Shown: in pieces, positions 38,842-48,006 of the stretch
Layout of the letters: every line of letters begins with the position of its first letter
Numbering within the stretch: position 1 is the stretch's first letter
DNA from: Deltaproteobacteria bacterium
GTDB lineage: Bacteria > Myxococcota > Myxococcia > Myxococcales > 40CM-4-68-19
NCBI GenBank assembly: GCA_005879315.1
Contig: VBLC01000037.1
Coordinates: 105,785 to 169,784, forward strand
Length of the DNA: 64,000 nt
Reading direction: 5' to 3'
The notes under the pieces: model-generated
Databases searched by the model: none
Told to the model about the DNA's origin: nothing
What the model saw: the letters and a program-made list of their open reading frames with translations, nothing else
Translations under genes and position numbers: made by a program

Positions 38842-39186
38842 TCAAGGTTGGAAGAGGAGCACGTCCCCTTCGCCCGTCCCGCTGCGCATCAGGGTTCCTG
38901 CGGGCAGCTCGACAGCCATCGCCGCCGCAGGATAGAGGCGCGTCGCACGCCACGGCCTCATCGCGGAGATGGCGCGCACCACGCGGCCGTCGCGCGCCAC
39001 GAAGGCGGCGTCGATGGCGAAGCGCATGAAGAATGTGTGGATGGACGAGCAGGGCTCGATCACCAGCGCCTCCCCTTCCGGCAGCGAAGCCCGGCCGAGC
39101 AACCCGCGCAGCCGCGCGGTCATCGTCTGCGCCCGCTCGACCCTCTCGGCGAGGACCGCTCCATTCCTTTCATTGACGAGGCGCAT
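38842..39186 (-). CDS. DUF192 family protein
   Basis: This 114-residue single-domain protein has the DUF192 layout: an N-terminal strand followed by RLRGLLGR, then VIEPCSSIHTFFMRFAIDAAFV and a C-terminal VELPAGT turn. The fold is a small beta-barrel of unknown activity. Many homologues carry a signal peptide but this one does not. The ATG overlaps the stop of the lipid kinase gene upstream (ATGA), so the two are co-expressed. Confidence 0.9.
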   Translation of the reverse strand: MRLVNERNGAVLAERVERAQTMTARLRGLLGRASLPEGEALVIEPCSSIHTFFMRFAIDAAFVARDGRVVRAISAMRPWRATRLYPAAAMAVELPAGTLMRSGTGEGDVLLFQP

Positions 39187-40109
39187 CAGGCGCGCACCAG
39201 CGAGACGCGCGGGCCGAGCCCGACGGTCAGGCGCCCCGAGCTGCTCGAATAGATCTCGCCGTCGAGAAACCAGCCGAGGGGCGCGCGGCCGCTGAGCTCG
39301 AGCTTTTCCCCCACGCCTTCGAGAAGCCGATCACGGCGCGCCGGCCGGCCGAGCAACAGCCGCGGCAGCTCCAGCGCGAATTTTCGCGGTCCCGCCGTGA
39401 GGCCGAGCACCTGGAATGCGCCGGGCTGCTCCGTGGCGCGCCGGAACGGCTTCAGTCCCAGGCCCGCCTCCGCCACCGAGGAGCAGACCAGCCCGTAGAT
39501 CGGCACCCGCGGCCACTCCTCATCGTCGAGGCGCACGCGCAGATCCATCGGCGCATAGAGCTTCCGGGCGAACGGCCCTGCGCCGAGCGACGAGAAGAAT
39601 GCACGCAGAAGGAGCCGCCAGCTGGTCCAGGGGCCCGCCCCGCCGCCCTTGTAGATGGCCTCGACGAAGCGCACTGGCAAGCCGACTCCGAAGCGAAAGC
39701 CGCAGCGGCCCTCGACGGACAGCGTGTCGCGCTCCTCGACGCGAAGCTCGCCGCCGGAGGCGATCGCCTCGGAGAGACGCCGCAGCCGATCCTCGGCGTC
39801 GCCCGGCCCGCCCAGAGGAGCGAGCGAGTCGTACGCGCCTCCACCGAGCAGCGCCAGCGGGGGAAGCTGCCCGTCCATCGCCGCCGCCAGCGCAGTGACG
39901 GTATGGGTCACCGTCCCGTCGCCGCCCGCGATCGCCACCACCCGCGGCTTCTGCGCCGCGATGGTGCGCGCCGCTTCCGCCAGCTCCTGCGGCCCGCGCG
40001 TCTCCAGCAGCGCCGCGCCGGGCGCCGCCTTGCGCAGCTGCTGGGCCCAGAGCGGCCACTCCCGGTTGCGGCGCGCATTGGGATTGGCGATGATCGCGAT
40101 CCCCGCCAT
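39186..40109 (-). CDS. Diacylglycerol kinase-family lipid kinase
   Basis: This 307-residue protein of the DagK/YegS/sphingosine-kinase fold starts GIAIIANPNARR and has the nucleotide motif GGDGT at 62-66. The two-domain alpha/beta plus beta-sandwich layout is typical. Lipid specificity cannot be read from the sequence. It starts two bases into the divergent trmL start, so the two start codons overlap (CATG, 40107-40110) and their promoters must lie inside each other's reading frames or further away. Confidence 0.88.
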   Translation of the reverse strand: MAGIAIIANPNARRNREWPLWAQQLRKAAPGAALLETRGPQELAEAARTIAAQKPRVVAIAGGDGTVTHTVTALAAAMDGQLPPLALLGGGAYDSLAPLGGPGDAEDRLRRLSEAIASGGELRVEERDTLSVEGRCGFRFGVGLPVRFVEAIYKGGGAGPWTSWRLLLRAFFSSLGAGPFARKLYAPMDLRVRLDDEEWPRVPIYGLVCSSVAEAGLGLKPFRRATEQPGAFQVLGLTAGPRKFALELPRLLLGRPARRDRLLEGVGEKLELSGRAPLGWFLDGEIYSSSSGRLTVGLGPRVSLVRA

Positions 40110-40665
40110 GCCGGCTCCGAATAGCGGTGAAGGCCGCGCCGCACAAGGGCTCGTCCTCGACGCGAGCGCGCAGCCGCTCAACATCGTCCTGGTGCATCCG
40201 CAGATCCCGCCCAACACCGGCAACGTCGCGCGCCTCTGCGCGGTGACGGCGTCGCGGCTTCACCTCGTCGCGCCGCTCGGCTTTTCCCTCGCCGACAAGG
40301 AGCTGCGCCGCGCCGGCCTCGACTACTGGGACAAGGTGCACGCGGCCACCTGGTCCTCGTTCGAGGAGCTGATCGCCGCCGAGAACCTGCAGGCCGAGCG
40401 GGTCCACCTCTTCACCAGCCGCGGCAAGACCAGCCTCTGGCAAGCGCGCTTCCGCCGGGGCGACTACCTCGTCCTCGGCGAGGAAGCGAGGGGCTTGCCA
40501 GAGCAGGCGCTCGATCGTTTTCCCGAGAGGTGGGTGCGGGTGCCCATGATCCCCGTGCCCTCTGCGCGCAGCCTGAATCTCTCCACTTGCGCGGGAATCG
40601 CGCTCTATGAAGCGCTGCGCCAAACCGCGATCGCAGAACAGGCCCCGCCCGAAGAAGCAAGGTAG
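40108..40665 (+). CDS. trmL: tRNA (cytidine/uridine-34-2'-O)-methyltransferase TrmL
   Basis: This SPOUT-class enzyme methylates the wobble ribose of tRNA-Leu. The knot motifs are intact: NIVLVHPQIPPNTGNVARLC, LGEEARGLPEQ and IPVPSARSLNLSTCAGIALYE. The ATG at 40108 gives 185 residues. Family members are about 155, and the first 20 or so residues here are not conserved, but no better start is visible. The ATG overlaps the divergent lipid kinase start. Confidence 0.9.
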   Translation: MPAPNSGEGRAAQGLVLDASAQPLNIVLVHPQIPPNTGNVARLCAVTASRLHLVAPLGFSLADKELRRAGLDYWDKVHAATWSSFEELIAAENLQAERVHLFTSRGKTSLWQARFRRGDYLVLGEEARGLPEQALDRFPERWVRVPMIPVPSARSLNLSTCAGIALYEALRQTAIAEQAPPEEAR

Positions 40666-40674
40666 GATGAGGCG

Positions 40675-42561
40675 GTGGAGACTTTCGAGCTGTTGCCCTC
40701 CCTGGCGCAAGGTGATCTGGCCGACACCAGCGCGCCGGAGCTGGTGGCGGCCGTCTACCGCTCGCGCGCCAGCGGCACGCTCTGGGTAGAGGCGAAGGCC
40801 TCGGAGATCCGCATGTTCTTCCGTTCCGGCGAGATGTGCGGCTCGGGGTTCTTCACCGGCTTCAGGACCCTGGCGCACGTACTTTTGGAGAACGAATGGG
40901 TCGACGCCATCGAGATCGACTCCAGCCGCGAGGAGGCGGAGAAGAGCAAGAAGCGCCATGGCGAAGTGCTGGTGGCGAAAGGGCTGCTCACGCACGAGCA
41001 GCTGAACACTGCGCTCGGCGCGCAGCACCAGGCGAACCTGGCCACGCTCCTCGCCTTGACCGCCGGCAAATACGACTGGCGCGGCTCGGAACCGCCGCCC
41101 ACCTGGGCGCGCGAGATCATGGTCGATCCGGTCGCCTTGCTGATCGACGCGCTCGAGCACCAGAAACACGCCTCCCGCCGGCAGCGGGTGGTCGACTGGC
41201 TCGGCGCGCACGCGGCGCGGCTCACGCTCGACTGGCCCGAGATGCAAGACAAGGTCTCGCTCAGCCCGGCCGATCGGCGCGCCGCCGCGCTCCTCTCGCA
41301 GCCGCGCACGCTGCGCGATTTCGTCCAAGTCTCGCGGCTTCCCTCGAAGCGGGCGGAGGCGCTCCTGGCCTCGCTGCTCCTTTGCGGCGGGGCGGAGCCG
41401 GCGGTGGCCGGCGCGCAGTCGCAGGCCGAGCCGCTCGACGAAGAGCCGCCGGCCGCCGAAATTCTCGAGGACCCCGAGCAGATCTCGCGCCGTCCGCGCC
41501 GGGCCTCGGTGGACGAGAAGGAAGCCATCGCCCGCCTCGACTCGCTCGACCTGGACGAACCGCATCCGGTGGTTCCCCCGCCGGCAGCGGCCGAGGAGCC
41601 GCTCGAGCTCGATCTCCGCAGTCGCGCACAAGCGAGCGCGCCGCCAGAGAGTCCCGAGACCACCTTCGGCAATTCGGCCGAGCGCTCCCGCGAATTGCGC
41701 AAGAAGATGGTCCAGCGCGGCATCCGCAATCTCGGGACGGCCCCACAGCAACGCGAGCAAGCGCACCCCGTCGCGAGGGCCCCGTCGCGGTCGGCGGTCG
41801 ACGAATCGAAACTGAGCGAGGAGGAGCTGCGCCTCGTCGACGACGTGCGCAGCAAGCTCCGCCTCCTCTCGGGGCAGAACGCCTACGGGCGCCTCGGCAT
41901 CTCTCCTTCGGCATCGCCGGAGGCCATCCGCAGCGCCTATCTCGAGGCGGCCAAGCGCTACCACCCTGACCGCGCCACGGGCGCGCTCGCTGGCCTGCAG
42001 GCCGATCTGCAGGCGGTCTTCACCGCGCTCAAGGAGGCCTGGGAATCGCTCGCGTCGTCGGAGCAGCGCGCCGACTACGATGAGCAGCTCAAGTCGTCGT
42101 CCGGTCTGCCCCGGGCTGCTTCGCGCCGGGAGGAGGCCACGCTCTCGCTGAAGATGGGCGAGGCGCTGCTCAAGAAGCGCGACTTCGAAGGCGCCATCAA
42201 CAAGCTGCGGCGCTCGATCGATCTCGAGGCCACCGGAGATGCGCTGGCGGCGCTCAGCTGGGCGCTGGTGAGCGACCCGAAGGCCACGCCGCAGACGAAA
42301 GAGGAGGCCGCCTCGCTCATCAACCGCGCCCTGCGCGCGCCGGGCGTCACCGCCCGCACCTATTACGTGGCGGGAGTTCTCTGGCGCACCAAGGATCCCG
42401 ACTCGGCGGTGGAGGCTTTTCGCAAGGCGCTGGAGATGGACCCCAACCACTCCGACGCCGCGCTGGAGCTGCGGCTGATCGAACAGCGCCGCGGCAAGCC
42501 GCAAAAGTCGGGCGGCGGAGTCCTCTCCGGGCTTTTCTCCGGCAAGCGAAAGCCGAGTTGA
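40675..42561 (+). CDS. DUF4388/J-domain/TPR scaffold protein
   Basis: This 628-residue protein starts with GTG nine bases after trmL. Residues 1-150 look like a DUF4388 (PATAN-like) domain (SGTLWVEAKASEIRMFFRSGEMCGSGFF). A disordered acidic/proline-rich middle leads to a J domain around 400-460 with HPD at 430-432 in KRYHPD. A TPR-like tail follows (about 480-610). J domains stimulate DnaK, so this may recruit the chaperone to a signalling complex. No transmembrane segment is seen. The next gene encodes another DUF4388 protein, which suggests a shared pathway. Confidence 0.8.
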   Translation: METFELLPSLAQGDLADTSAPELVAAVYRSRASGTLWVEAKASEIRMFFRSGEMCGSGFFTGFRTLAHVLLENEWVDAIEIDSSREEAEKSKKRHGEVLVAKGLLTHEQLNTALGAQHQANLATLLALTAGKYDWRGSEPPPTWAREIMVDPVALLIDALEHQKHASRRQRVVDWLGAHAARLTLDWPEMQDKVSLSPADRRAAALLSQPRTLRDFVQVSRLPSKRAEALLASLLLCGGAEPAVAGAQSQAEPLDEEPPAAEILEDPEQISRRPRRASVDEKEAIARLDSLDLDEPHPVVPPPAAAEEPLELDLRSRAQASAPPESPETTFGNSAERSRELRKKMVQRGIRNLGTAPQQREQAHPVARAPSRSAVDESKLSEEELRLVDDVRSKLRLLSGQNAYGRLGISPSASPEAIRSAYLEAAKRYHPDRATGALAGLQADLQAVFTALKEAWESLASSEQRADYDEQLKSSSGLPRAASRREEATLSLKMGEALLKKRDFEGAINKLRRSIDLEATGDALAALSWALVSDPKATPQTKEEAASLINRALRAPGVTARTYYVAGVLWRTKDPDSAVEAFRKALEMDPNHSDAALELRLIEQRRGKPQKSGGGVLSGLFSGKRKPS

Positions 42562-42607
42562 CAGGGCTCGCCGGAGGGCACCACCATCGCTCTTGCGAGG
42601 TCTGACG

Positions 42608-44434
42608 TTGTCCAAGCCCAACCTGCTCGTCGCCGACGCCGACCTGCGCAGCCTGCGCATTCTCGAGATGGCCCTGCGCAAGGCCGGCTTCGCGGTGGCC
42701 ACCTCCGCCGAGGGCGCCGACCTCTCGGGGCGAGCGGCGGGAATGGATCTGGTCCTCTGCGAAGTCGCGCTGGACGGACTCTCCCTCTGCCGCTCCCTGC
42801 GCTCCCAGCAGCAGGAATTGGCCATCCTCTTGATGGGCGCGGACAAGAGCGCCGTGGCGAAGGCGCGCGCCATCGAGGCAGGCGCCGACGACTATCTCGC
42901 CAAGCCCATCCTGCTGCAGGATCTGGTGCAGCGCGCGCGGCACTTGCTCGAGCGGCGCCAGCGGCAGCGGGCGGCATCGGCCGATGCCCCGCCGGCGCTC
43001 ACCGGGTTGGTGGCGGACCTGGGGTTGCTCGACGTCTTCCAGTCGCTGGAGAAGTGGAAGAAGAGCGGCACCGTCTTCTGCCAGGACGGCGGCAACAGCG
43101 CGCGCGTCTGGGTGCGCGAGGGGCAGGTCGTCGACGCGGAGCTGGAGCCGCTCGGCGGGGAGCCGGCGTTCTTCCGGCTGATGACCTGGGAGAGCGGCCA
43201 GTTTCGCGTCGAGTTCGGCGCGGTCGACCGCGAGGCGCGCATCGAGGGCGGCACCGAGGCGCTCTTGCTGGAGGCGATGCGGCGTGTCGACGAGCTGACC
43301 CGCGCCGCCGAGAAGCTGCCGCCCGAGTCGATCCTGGCAGTCGACTTCGCCGCGCTGGCGGCGCGGCTCGCGGAGCTGCCCGACGAGGTGAACGGCGTCC
43401 TGCGCGCGTTCGACGGCAAGCGATCGCTGCAGGAGGCGCTCGAGTTGTCGCCGCTCGATGACCTGAGCACGCTCGCGATCGTGCAGCGGCTCCTGGGCGA
43501 CGGAATCCTGCGCCGCACTGAGGGAATGCCCGCGGCGAAGAAGCCTTCGCTGGAGCAGTGGCTGGGAGGCGCCTTCAGGCCGCCCCCTCCGCCGCCCGAT
43601 CTGGTTCATTTTCCTGCTCTGCGCGGGGCGCGCCGCGAGCGGCTCCGGCGCGAGGTGGAGGAGGCGCGCGGCCGCATCGTCCGAGGCGAGGCGGTGCGGC
43701 TCTCCCACGTGGTCGAGTTGCCCGCCTGGCATGGCCGCTCTGGTGCGCCGGCTGCAGCGGCGCGGCGCATGTCGCCCGCGGTGGGCGAGGCGGCGCTGAA
43801 GTTCGCGCCGGAGGCGCCGGTCTCGCGCATCGTCGAGGAGATCGAGCCTCCGATCGCTGCGGCCGTCACTCCGCTGCTGGTGAAAAACGCTTTGCGGCAC
43901 GCGCGCTGGCCCTGGTACGCCGGGGGCGCGCTGGCCGCCCTCGGTGCGGTGACCCTCATCGCCTGGCCGCGGCTGGCGACGGAGAAGAAGGACGCGCCTT
44001 GGCTCCAGCCCAGAACGGCCATGAAGGCGACGGAGGTCGGAGCGACCAGCGCGGCTCCAGCGCCACCGCCGAATGCCGAGTATGCCAAGGCGCTGGCCGA
44101 GGGCGGCGATCTGATGAAGCGCGGCAGGCCCCGCGACGCGCTCCCCGAGTTCAAGCGCGCCGCTCAGCTCGCCCCCGAATCCGTGCCCGCGCTGCTCGCG
44201 CTGGGCGACGGCTTTCTGCAGATCGACGACCCGCGCAGCGCGGTCAAACCTCTCGAGCAGGCGACGAAGCTCGATCCGCGCAACGGGCGGGCGCATCTCT
44301 TGCTCGCCACCGCGTATCAGAGCCTGGGCCGCAAGGCCGACGCGGCGCGGTCGTACCAGCACTATCTCGAGCTGGAGCCGGGCGGGGATTTCGCTCGCGA
44401 CGTGCGCACCATCCTCGCCAACCTGCGCCGTTGA
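42608..44434 (+). CDS. Degenerate receiver-DUF4388-TPR membrane protein
   Basis: This 608-residue protein has four parts: an N-terminal receiver-like domain (about 3-118), a DUF4388 domain (about 135-245), one membrane helix (about 434-455) and a C-terminal TPR domain (about 480-600). The receiver keeps the Lys of DDYLAKP, but the phospho-acceptor Asp is replaced by Glu52 in DLVLCEVALDG. It is therefore probably phosphorylation-independent. I prefer the TTG at 42608 (MSKPNLLVADAD) with GAGG upstream; an in-frame TTG at 42593 is possible. The topology places the signalling domains in the cytoplasm and the TPRs in the periplasm. Confidence 0.82.
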   Translation: MSKPNLLVADADLRSLRILEMALRKAGFAVATSAEGADLSGRAAGMDLVLCEVALDGLSLCRSLRSQQQELAILLMGADKSAVAKARAIEAGADDYLAKPILLQDLVQRARHLLERRQRQRAASADAPPALTGLVADLGLLDVFQSLEKWKKSGTVFCQDGGNSARVWVREGQVVDAELEPLGGEPAFFRLMTWESGQFRVEFGAVDREARIEGGTEALLLEAMRRVDELTRAAEKLPPESILAVDFAALAARLAELPDEVNGVLRAFDGKRSLQEALELSPLDDLSTLAIVQRLLGDGILRRTEGMPAAKKPSLEQWLGGAFRPPPPPPDLVHFPALRGARRERLRREVEEARGRIVRGEAVRLSHVVELPAWHGRSGAPAAAARRMSPAVGEAALKFAPEAPVSRIVEEIEPPIAAAVTPLLVKNALRHARWPWYAGGALAALGAVTLIAWPRLATEKKDAPWLQPRTAMKATEVGATSAAPAPPPNAEYAKALAEGGDLMKRGRPRDALPEFKRAAQLAPESVPALLALGDGFLQIDDPRSAVKPLEQATKLDPRNGRAHLLLATAYQSLGRKADAARSYQHYLELEPGGDFARDVRTILANLRR

Positions 44435-44449
44435 CGCTAGAGAAGGGAC

Positions 44450-45478
44450 GTGCGCGTCCTGGGCCTGGAGACGAGCTGCGACGAGACCGCGGCGGCGGTG
44501 GTCGAGGTTCAAGAGCCGCAAAGCGAGCGCCCGCGCGGCCGCGCGCTGAGCGACGTGATCCATACGCAGGCGGCCGTGCACGAGCGCTTCGGCGGCGTCG
44601 TCCCCGAGCTGGCGTCGCGCGATCATCTCCAGCGCGCTCTGCCGGTGATCGACGAGGCTCTCCGCCAGGCGCGCTGCGAGCTGCGCGATCTCGACGGGCT
44701 CGCCGTCACTCGCGGCCCCGGTCTGGTGGGCGCGCTCCTGGTCGGCGTGCAGGTGGGAAAGTCGCTCTCGCTCGCCTCGGGCCTGCCGCTCGCGGGCGTG
44801 AATCACATCGAGGGACATCTCCTCGCGGCTTTGCTGGCCGACGACGCGCCGCCGCCGCCCTGGCTGGCCTTGGTGGTTTCGGGCGGTCACACCTCGCTCT
44901 ATGAAATGCGCGAGCTGGGGCAATACCGCGCGCTCGGGCATACGCTCGACGATGCCGCGGGCGAGGCTTTCGACAAGGTGGCGAAGCTGCTCGGTCTGCC
45001 CTACCCGGGCGGGGCGCACATCGACAGGCTCGCGGCCTCGGGCGACCCGCGCGCGGTGGATTTTCCCCGCGGTCTCTCGCGGCGCAGCCGGGCGGCGTAC
45101 GATTTTTCCTTCAGCGGCCTCAAGACCGCAGTGCTCACCTGGGTCCGCGAGCACGGCCTTCCGCGCGGAGAGCAGCTCGCCGACGTCTGCGCCAGCTTCC
45201 AGGAGGCCGTCTGCGATGCGCTCACGCTGCGCGCCGTGCGAGCGGCGCGCGCCTCGCGGCTGCCGACGCTCGTGCTCTGCGGAGGCGTCGCGGCCAACTC
45301 GCGGCTGCGCGCACTTCTCTTCGAGCGCTGCGCGGCCGAGGGGATTTCCGCGGTCGTTCCCCCGCCGCGCTTGTGCACCGACAACGGCGCGATGATCGCG
45401 CTCGCGGGCGCGCTGCGGCTGGCGCGCGGCGAGCGCGCCGACGCTGCCTTGTCCGCCGATCCGGGATGGCGGCTGTGA
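44450..45478 (+). CDS. tsaD: tRNA N6-adenosine threonylcarbamoyltransferase TsaD
   Basis: This Kae1/Qri7-type enzyme transfers the threonylcarbamoyl group to A37 of ANN-decoding tRNAs, together with TsaB and TsaE. The sequence starts VLGLETSCDETAAAVVE and holds the HERFGGVVPELASRDH motif. The metal-binding HIEGH has His119 and His123. At 342 residues it is full length. The start is GTG at 44450. It overlaps rsmA at its end. Confidence 0.96.
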   Translation: MRVLGLETSCDETAAAVVEVQEPQSERPRGRALSDVIHTQAAVHERFGGVVPELASRDHLQRALPVIDEALRQARCELRDLDGLAVTRGPGLVGALLVGVQVGKSLSLASGLPLAGVNHIEGHLLAALLADDAPPPPWLALVVSGGHTSLYEMRELGQYRALGHTLDDAAGEAFDKVAKLLGLPYPGGAHIDRLAASGDPRAVDFPRGLSRRSRAAYDFSFSGLKTAVLTWVREHGLPRGEQLADVCASFQEAVCDALTLRAVRAARASRLPTLVLCGGVAANSRLRALLFERCAAEGISAVVPPPRLCTDNGAMIALAGALRLARGERADAALSADPGWRL

Positions 45479-46263
45479 AACCTGCCGAGCTGCTGCGCCG
45501 CCATGGGCTGCGGGCCAAGAAAGAGTGGGGACAGAACTTCCTCGGCGACGACCATCTGCTCGGCCAGCTGGCGGCGCTGGCGCGCGTCGGGCCGGGCGAC
45601 ACGGTGGTCGAGCTGGGCGCCGGCCTCGGCCATCTCACCCGCGCGCTCGCGGCAACCGGGGCGCGGGTGATCGCGGTCGAGCGCGATCGCGAGCTGGTGC
45701 CGATCCTCCGCGAGCAGCTTGCCGGCGTGGAGATCGTCGAGGCCGATGCGAAATCGTTCGATCTCGAGGCGGTCGGCCGGCCGCTGGTGGTCTGCGGAAA
45801 TCTGCCCTACCACCTGAGCTCGCCGATCCTCTTTCACCTGCTCGATCAGCGCGCGGCGCTGCGGCGCGCGGTGCTGCTCCTGCAGCGCGAGGTGGCCGAG
45901 CGCATCGCGGCGCCACCCGGAGGCCGCGACTACGGGTTGCTCTCGGTGCTGGCGCAGCGGGTGGCCGAAGTGAACATCGCGCTGGCCGTGCCGCGACATG
46001 CCTTCACGCCGCCGCCCGAGGTGGAGAGCGCCGCGCTCTCGCTGGAGTTCCTCGATCCGCCGCGCGCGCGCGTCGACGACGAGCAGCGCTTTCGCGCGCT
46101 GGTCAAGGCGGCTTTCTCCCATCGCCGCAAGACGCTGTGGAATTCGCTGAGAAACTTCCCAGAGGCGCGGACGGCCCTGGAGAGGGCGGACATCGATCCG
46201 CAGCGCCGCGCGGAAACCCTCTCGGTGGAGGAATTCGCCGCGCTGGAGAGGGCGCTGCCCTAG
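45466..46263 (+). CDS. rsmA: 16S rRNA (A1518/A1519-N6)-dimethyltransferase RsmA
   Basis: This enzyme, also called KsgA, dimethylates two adenines in helix 45 of 16S rRNA. The 265-residue product has the start region RRHGLRAKKEWGQNFLGD, the SAM loop ELGAGLGHLT, and the catalytic NLPYHLSSPIL motif. The ATG at 45466 overlaps tsaD by 13 nt. A GTG at 45475, overlapping the tsaD stop as GTGA, is a good alternative. It converges with the aldehyde dehydrogenase gene across a structured repeat. Confidence 0.95.
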   Translation: MAAVKPAELLRRHGLRAKKEWGQNFLGDDHLLGQLAALARVGPGDTVVELGAGLGHLTRALAATGARVIAVERDRELVPILREQLAGVEIVEADAKSFDLEAVGRPLVVCGNLPYHLSSPILFHLLDQRAALRRAVLLLQREVAERIAAPPGGRDYGLLSVLAQRVAEVNIALAVPRHAFTPPPEVESAALSLEFLDPPRARVDDEQRFRALVKAAFSHRRKTLWNSLRNFPEARTALERADIDPQRRAETLSVEEFAALERALP

Positions 46264-46302
46264 TATATCTGCCCGGAAATTCGTTCCGTGTTGTTGAGCG
46301 AT

Positions 46303-46474
46303 GAATGTCAGGGGTGGGTTGTAGATTGTCCGGTGATTCGGATCGAAGGCAGGACGGTCAGCTTCAGGAGCCCCAGGCTGAAGCCTGGGGCTAGAGAGCC
46401 TTGGTGCTCTTTTAGCCCCAGGCTTCAGCCTGGGGCTCCTGAAGGCGACAATCTACAACCCACTCCTGAGATCC
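46303..46474. repeat. BIME-like nested inverted repeat between convergent genes
   Basis: Two nested inverted repeats fill this gap. The outer arms, 46303-46330 and 46447-46474, match at 25 of 28 bases. The inner arms, 46361-46392 and 46414-46445, match at 31 of 32 around a 21-nt centre. Each inner arm is itself a near-perfect hairpin with an 11-bp agccccaggct stem and a 2-nt loop. This is the build of paired REP palindromes. It lies between the ends of rsmA and the aldehyde dehydrogenase gene. Confidence 0.85.
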
Positions 46475-46512
46475 ATCGCCACCAATACGGAGCGAATTTA
46501 TGATTACGTGTA

Positions 46513-47904
46513 CTAGGTCTGCGTGCGCAGATGGAAGGACTTGCGCCGCGTCAACGGGACGAAGCCATACTTCGAGAGCGACATCCCCTTGCCGCTGTCT
46601 TTCACGCCCGTCCAGGGGAGGAGCGGATCGAGATAGTCGCAGCGGTTCATGAAGAACGTCCCGGTCTCGATCTGCGAGCCGACGCGGAAGGCGCGCTCCT
46701 GATCGCGGGTCCAGATGGAGGCGGTGAGCCCGTAGGGGCTGTCGTTCATCAGCCGCACCGCCTCGTCGTCGTCCGCGACGCGCTGCACGCCGACGATGGG
46801 GCCGAAGCTCTCCTCGACCATCAGCCCGTGCATCGAGTGGTTGGCGTCGACCACCAGGCAAGGATCGAAGAAGCGCCCCAGCCCCTTCGCGTCGTGGACC
46901 GGCTTGCCGCCGCAGAGGACGCGGCCGCCCTTGGCGCGCGCCTCCTCGGCTTGCGCGGCGAGCATCGCAGGCGCGCCCGCCTGGGCCAGAGGGCCCATGG
47001 TGGTGCTTTCCTCGAGAGGATTGCCGATTCGATATTTGCGAACCTCGGCCAGCGCCCTCTCGACGAAGTCTACGTAGATCGAAGAGTGCACGTAGATGCG
47101 CTCGATGCCGCAGCAGCTCTGCCCGGCGTTGTAGTAGGCGCCGTCCACGATGTTCGCCACCGCATGCGAAAGGTCGGCGTCGGGCGCGACGTAGGCGGGG
47201 TCCTTGCCGCCCAGCTCCAGCCCGACGTCGATGAAACGGCTGGCCGCTTCCCGATGGACCTCGTGCCCGCCGCGGACCGACCCGGTGAAGCTGACGTAGC
47301 CGATCTCCGGCCGCGCGATGATGCGCGCGCAGATCTCGTGCGAGGCGTCGATGGCGGTGACGAGATTTTCCGGCGCCCCGGCAGCGGCGAAGGCGCGCGC
47401 GAAGGCGTCGCCGCAGAGAGCGGTGCGATTGGCGTGCTTGAGGATCACCGCATTGCCCGCCAGCACCGCCGGAACGACGACGTTGACGGCGATGAGCAAC
47501 GGATAGTTCCAGGCGCTGATGTCGAGCACGACTCCGACCGGCTCGTGGCGGATGAAGCGCGTGAAGCCCGGCACCGGCGGCAGCGGCTCGTCGCTCAGCG
47601 CCTCCGCAGCGAGCTGCATCATCGCGCGGGCGCGCTGCACCGTGGTGCGCACCTCGCCCTGCGCCTGCGCGAGCGGCTTGCCCATCTGCGCCGTGACCTC
47701 GCGGGCGATGCGCTCGCCGTCTTTCTCGAACTGCTGGCAGAACCGCGCGCAGAGCGCGGTCCGCTCGGCGATCGAGGTCCGCGCCCACGACTTGTGGGCC
47801 CGGAAGGCGCGCGTCACCAGCCCCTCGATCTCCGACTCTTGCAGGAGCGGCCGCTCGGCGACGATCTCGCCGCTGTAAGGATTGTCGATGCGATGCTTTT
47901 CCAT
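46513..47904 (-). CDS. NAD(P)-dependent aldehyde dehydrogenase
   Basis: This 463-residue aldehyde dehydrogenase has the FTGS nucleotide turn (FTGSVRGG), catalytic Glu230 in LELGGKDP and catalytic Cys264 in AGQSCCG. Length and the ERIYVHSSIY segment suggest the succinate-semialdehyde or broad-range ALDH class, but the substrate is not clear. The ATG at 47904 fits MEKHRIDNPYSGE. It is divergent from the deoxynucleoside kinase gene across about 100 nt. Confidence 0.92.
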   Translation of the reverse strand: MEKHRIDNPYSGEIVAERPLLQESEIEGLVTRAFRAHKSWARTSIAERTALCARFCQQFEKDGERIAREVTAQMGKPLAQAQGEVRTTVQRARAMMQLAAEALSDEPLPPVPGFTRFIRHEPVGVVLDISAWNYPLLIAVNVVVPAVLAGNAVILKHANRTALCGDAFARAFAAAGAPENLVTAIDASHEICARIIARPEIGYVSFTGSVRGGHEVHREAASRFIDVGLELGGKDPAYVAPDADLSHAVANIVDGAYYNAGQSCCGIERIYVHSSIYVDFVERALAEVRKYRIGNPLEESTTMGPLAQAGAPAMLAAQAEEARAKGGRVLCGGKPVHDAKGLGRFFDPCLVVDANHSMHGLMVEESFGPIVGVQRVADDDEAVRLMNDSPYGLTASIWTRDQERAFRVGSQIETGTFFMNRCDYLDPLLPWTGVKDSGKGMSLSKYGFVPLTRRKSFHLRTQT

Positions 47905-48006
47905 GGCGTCCCCGAGAATGCGAAACTCCGCGCCGCGGCGCAAACCCGATTTGCGAAAAAAGTCAATGCTGCAACCCGCGGCGTTCTGTGGTGATCTCCG
48001 CGCCCC

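Noticed and set aside
46288..46503. A 71-codon plus frame containing SPRLKPGA
   Set aside because: It is translated repeat; its sequence is explained by the nested palindromes.
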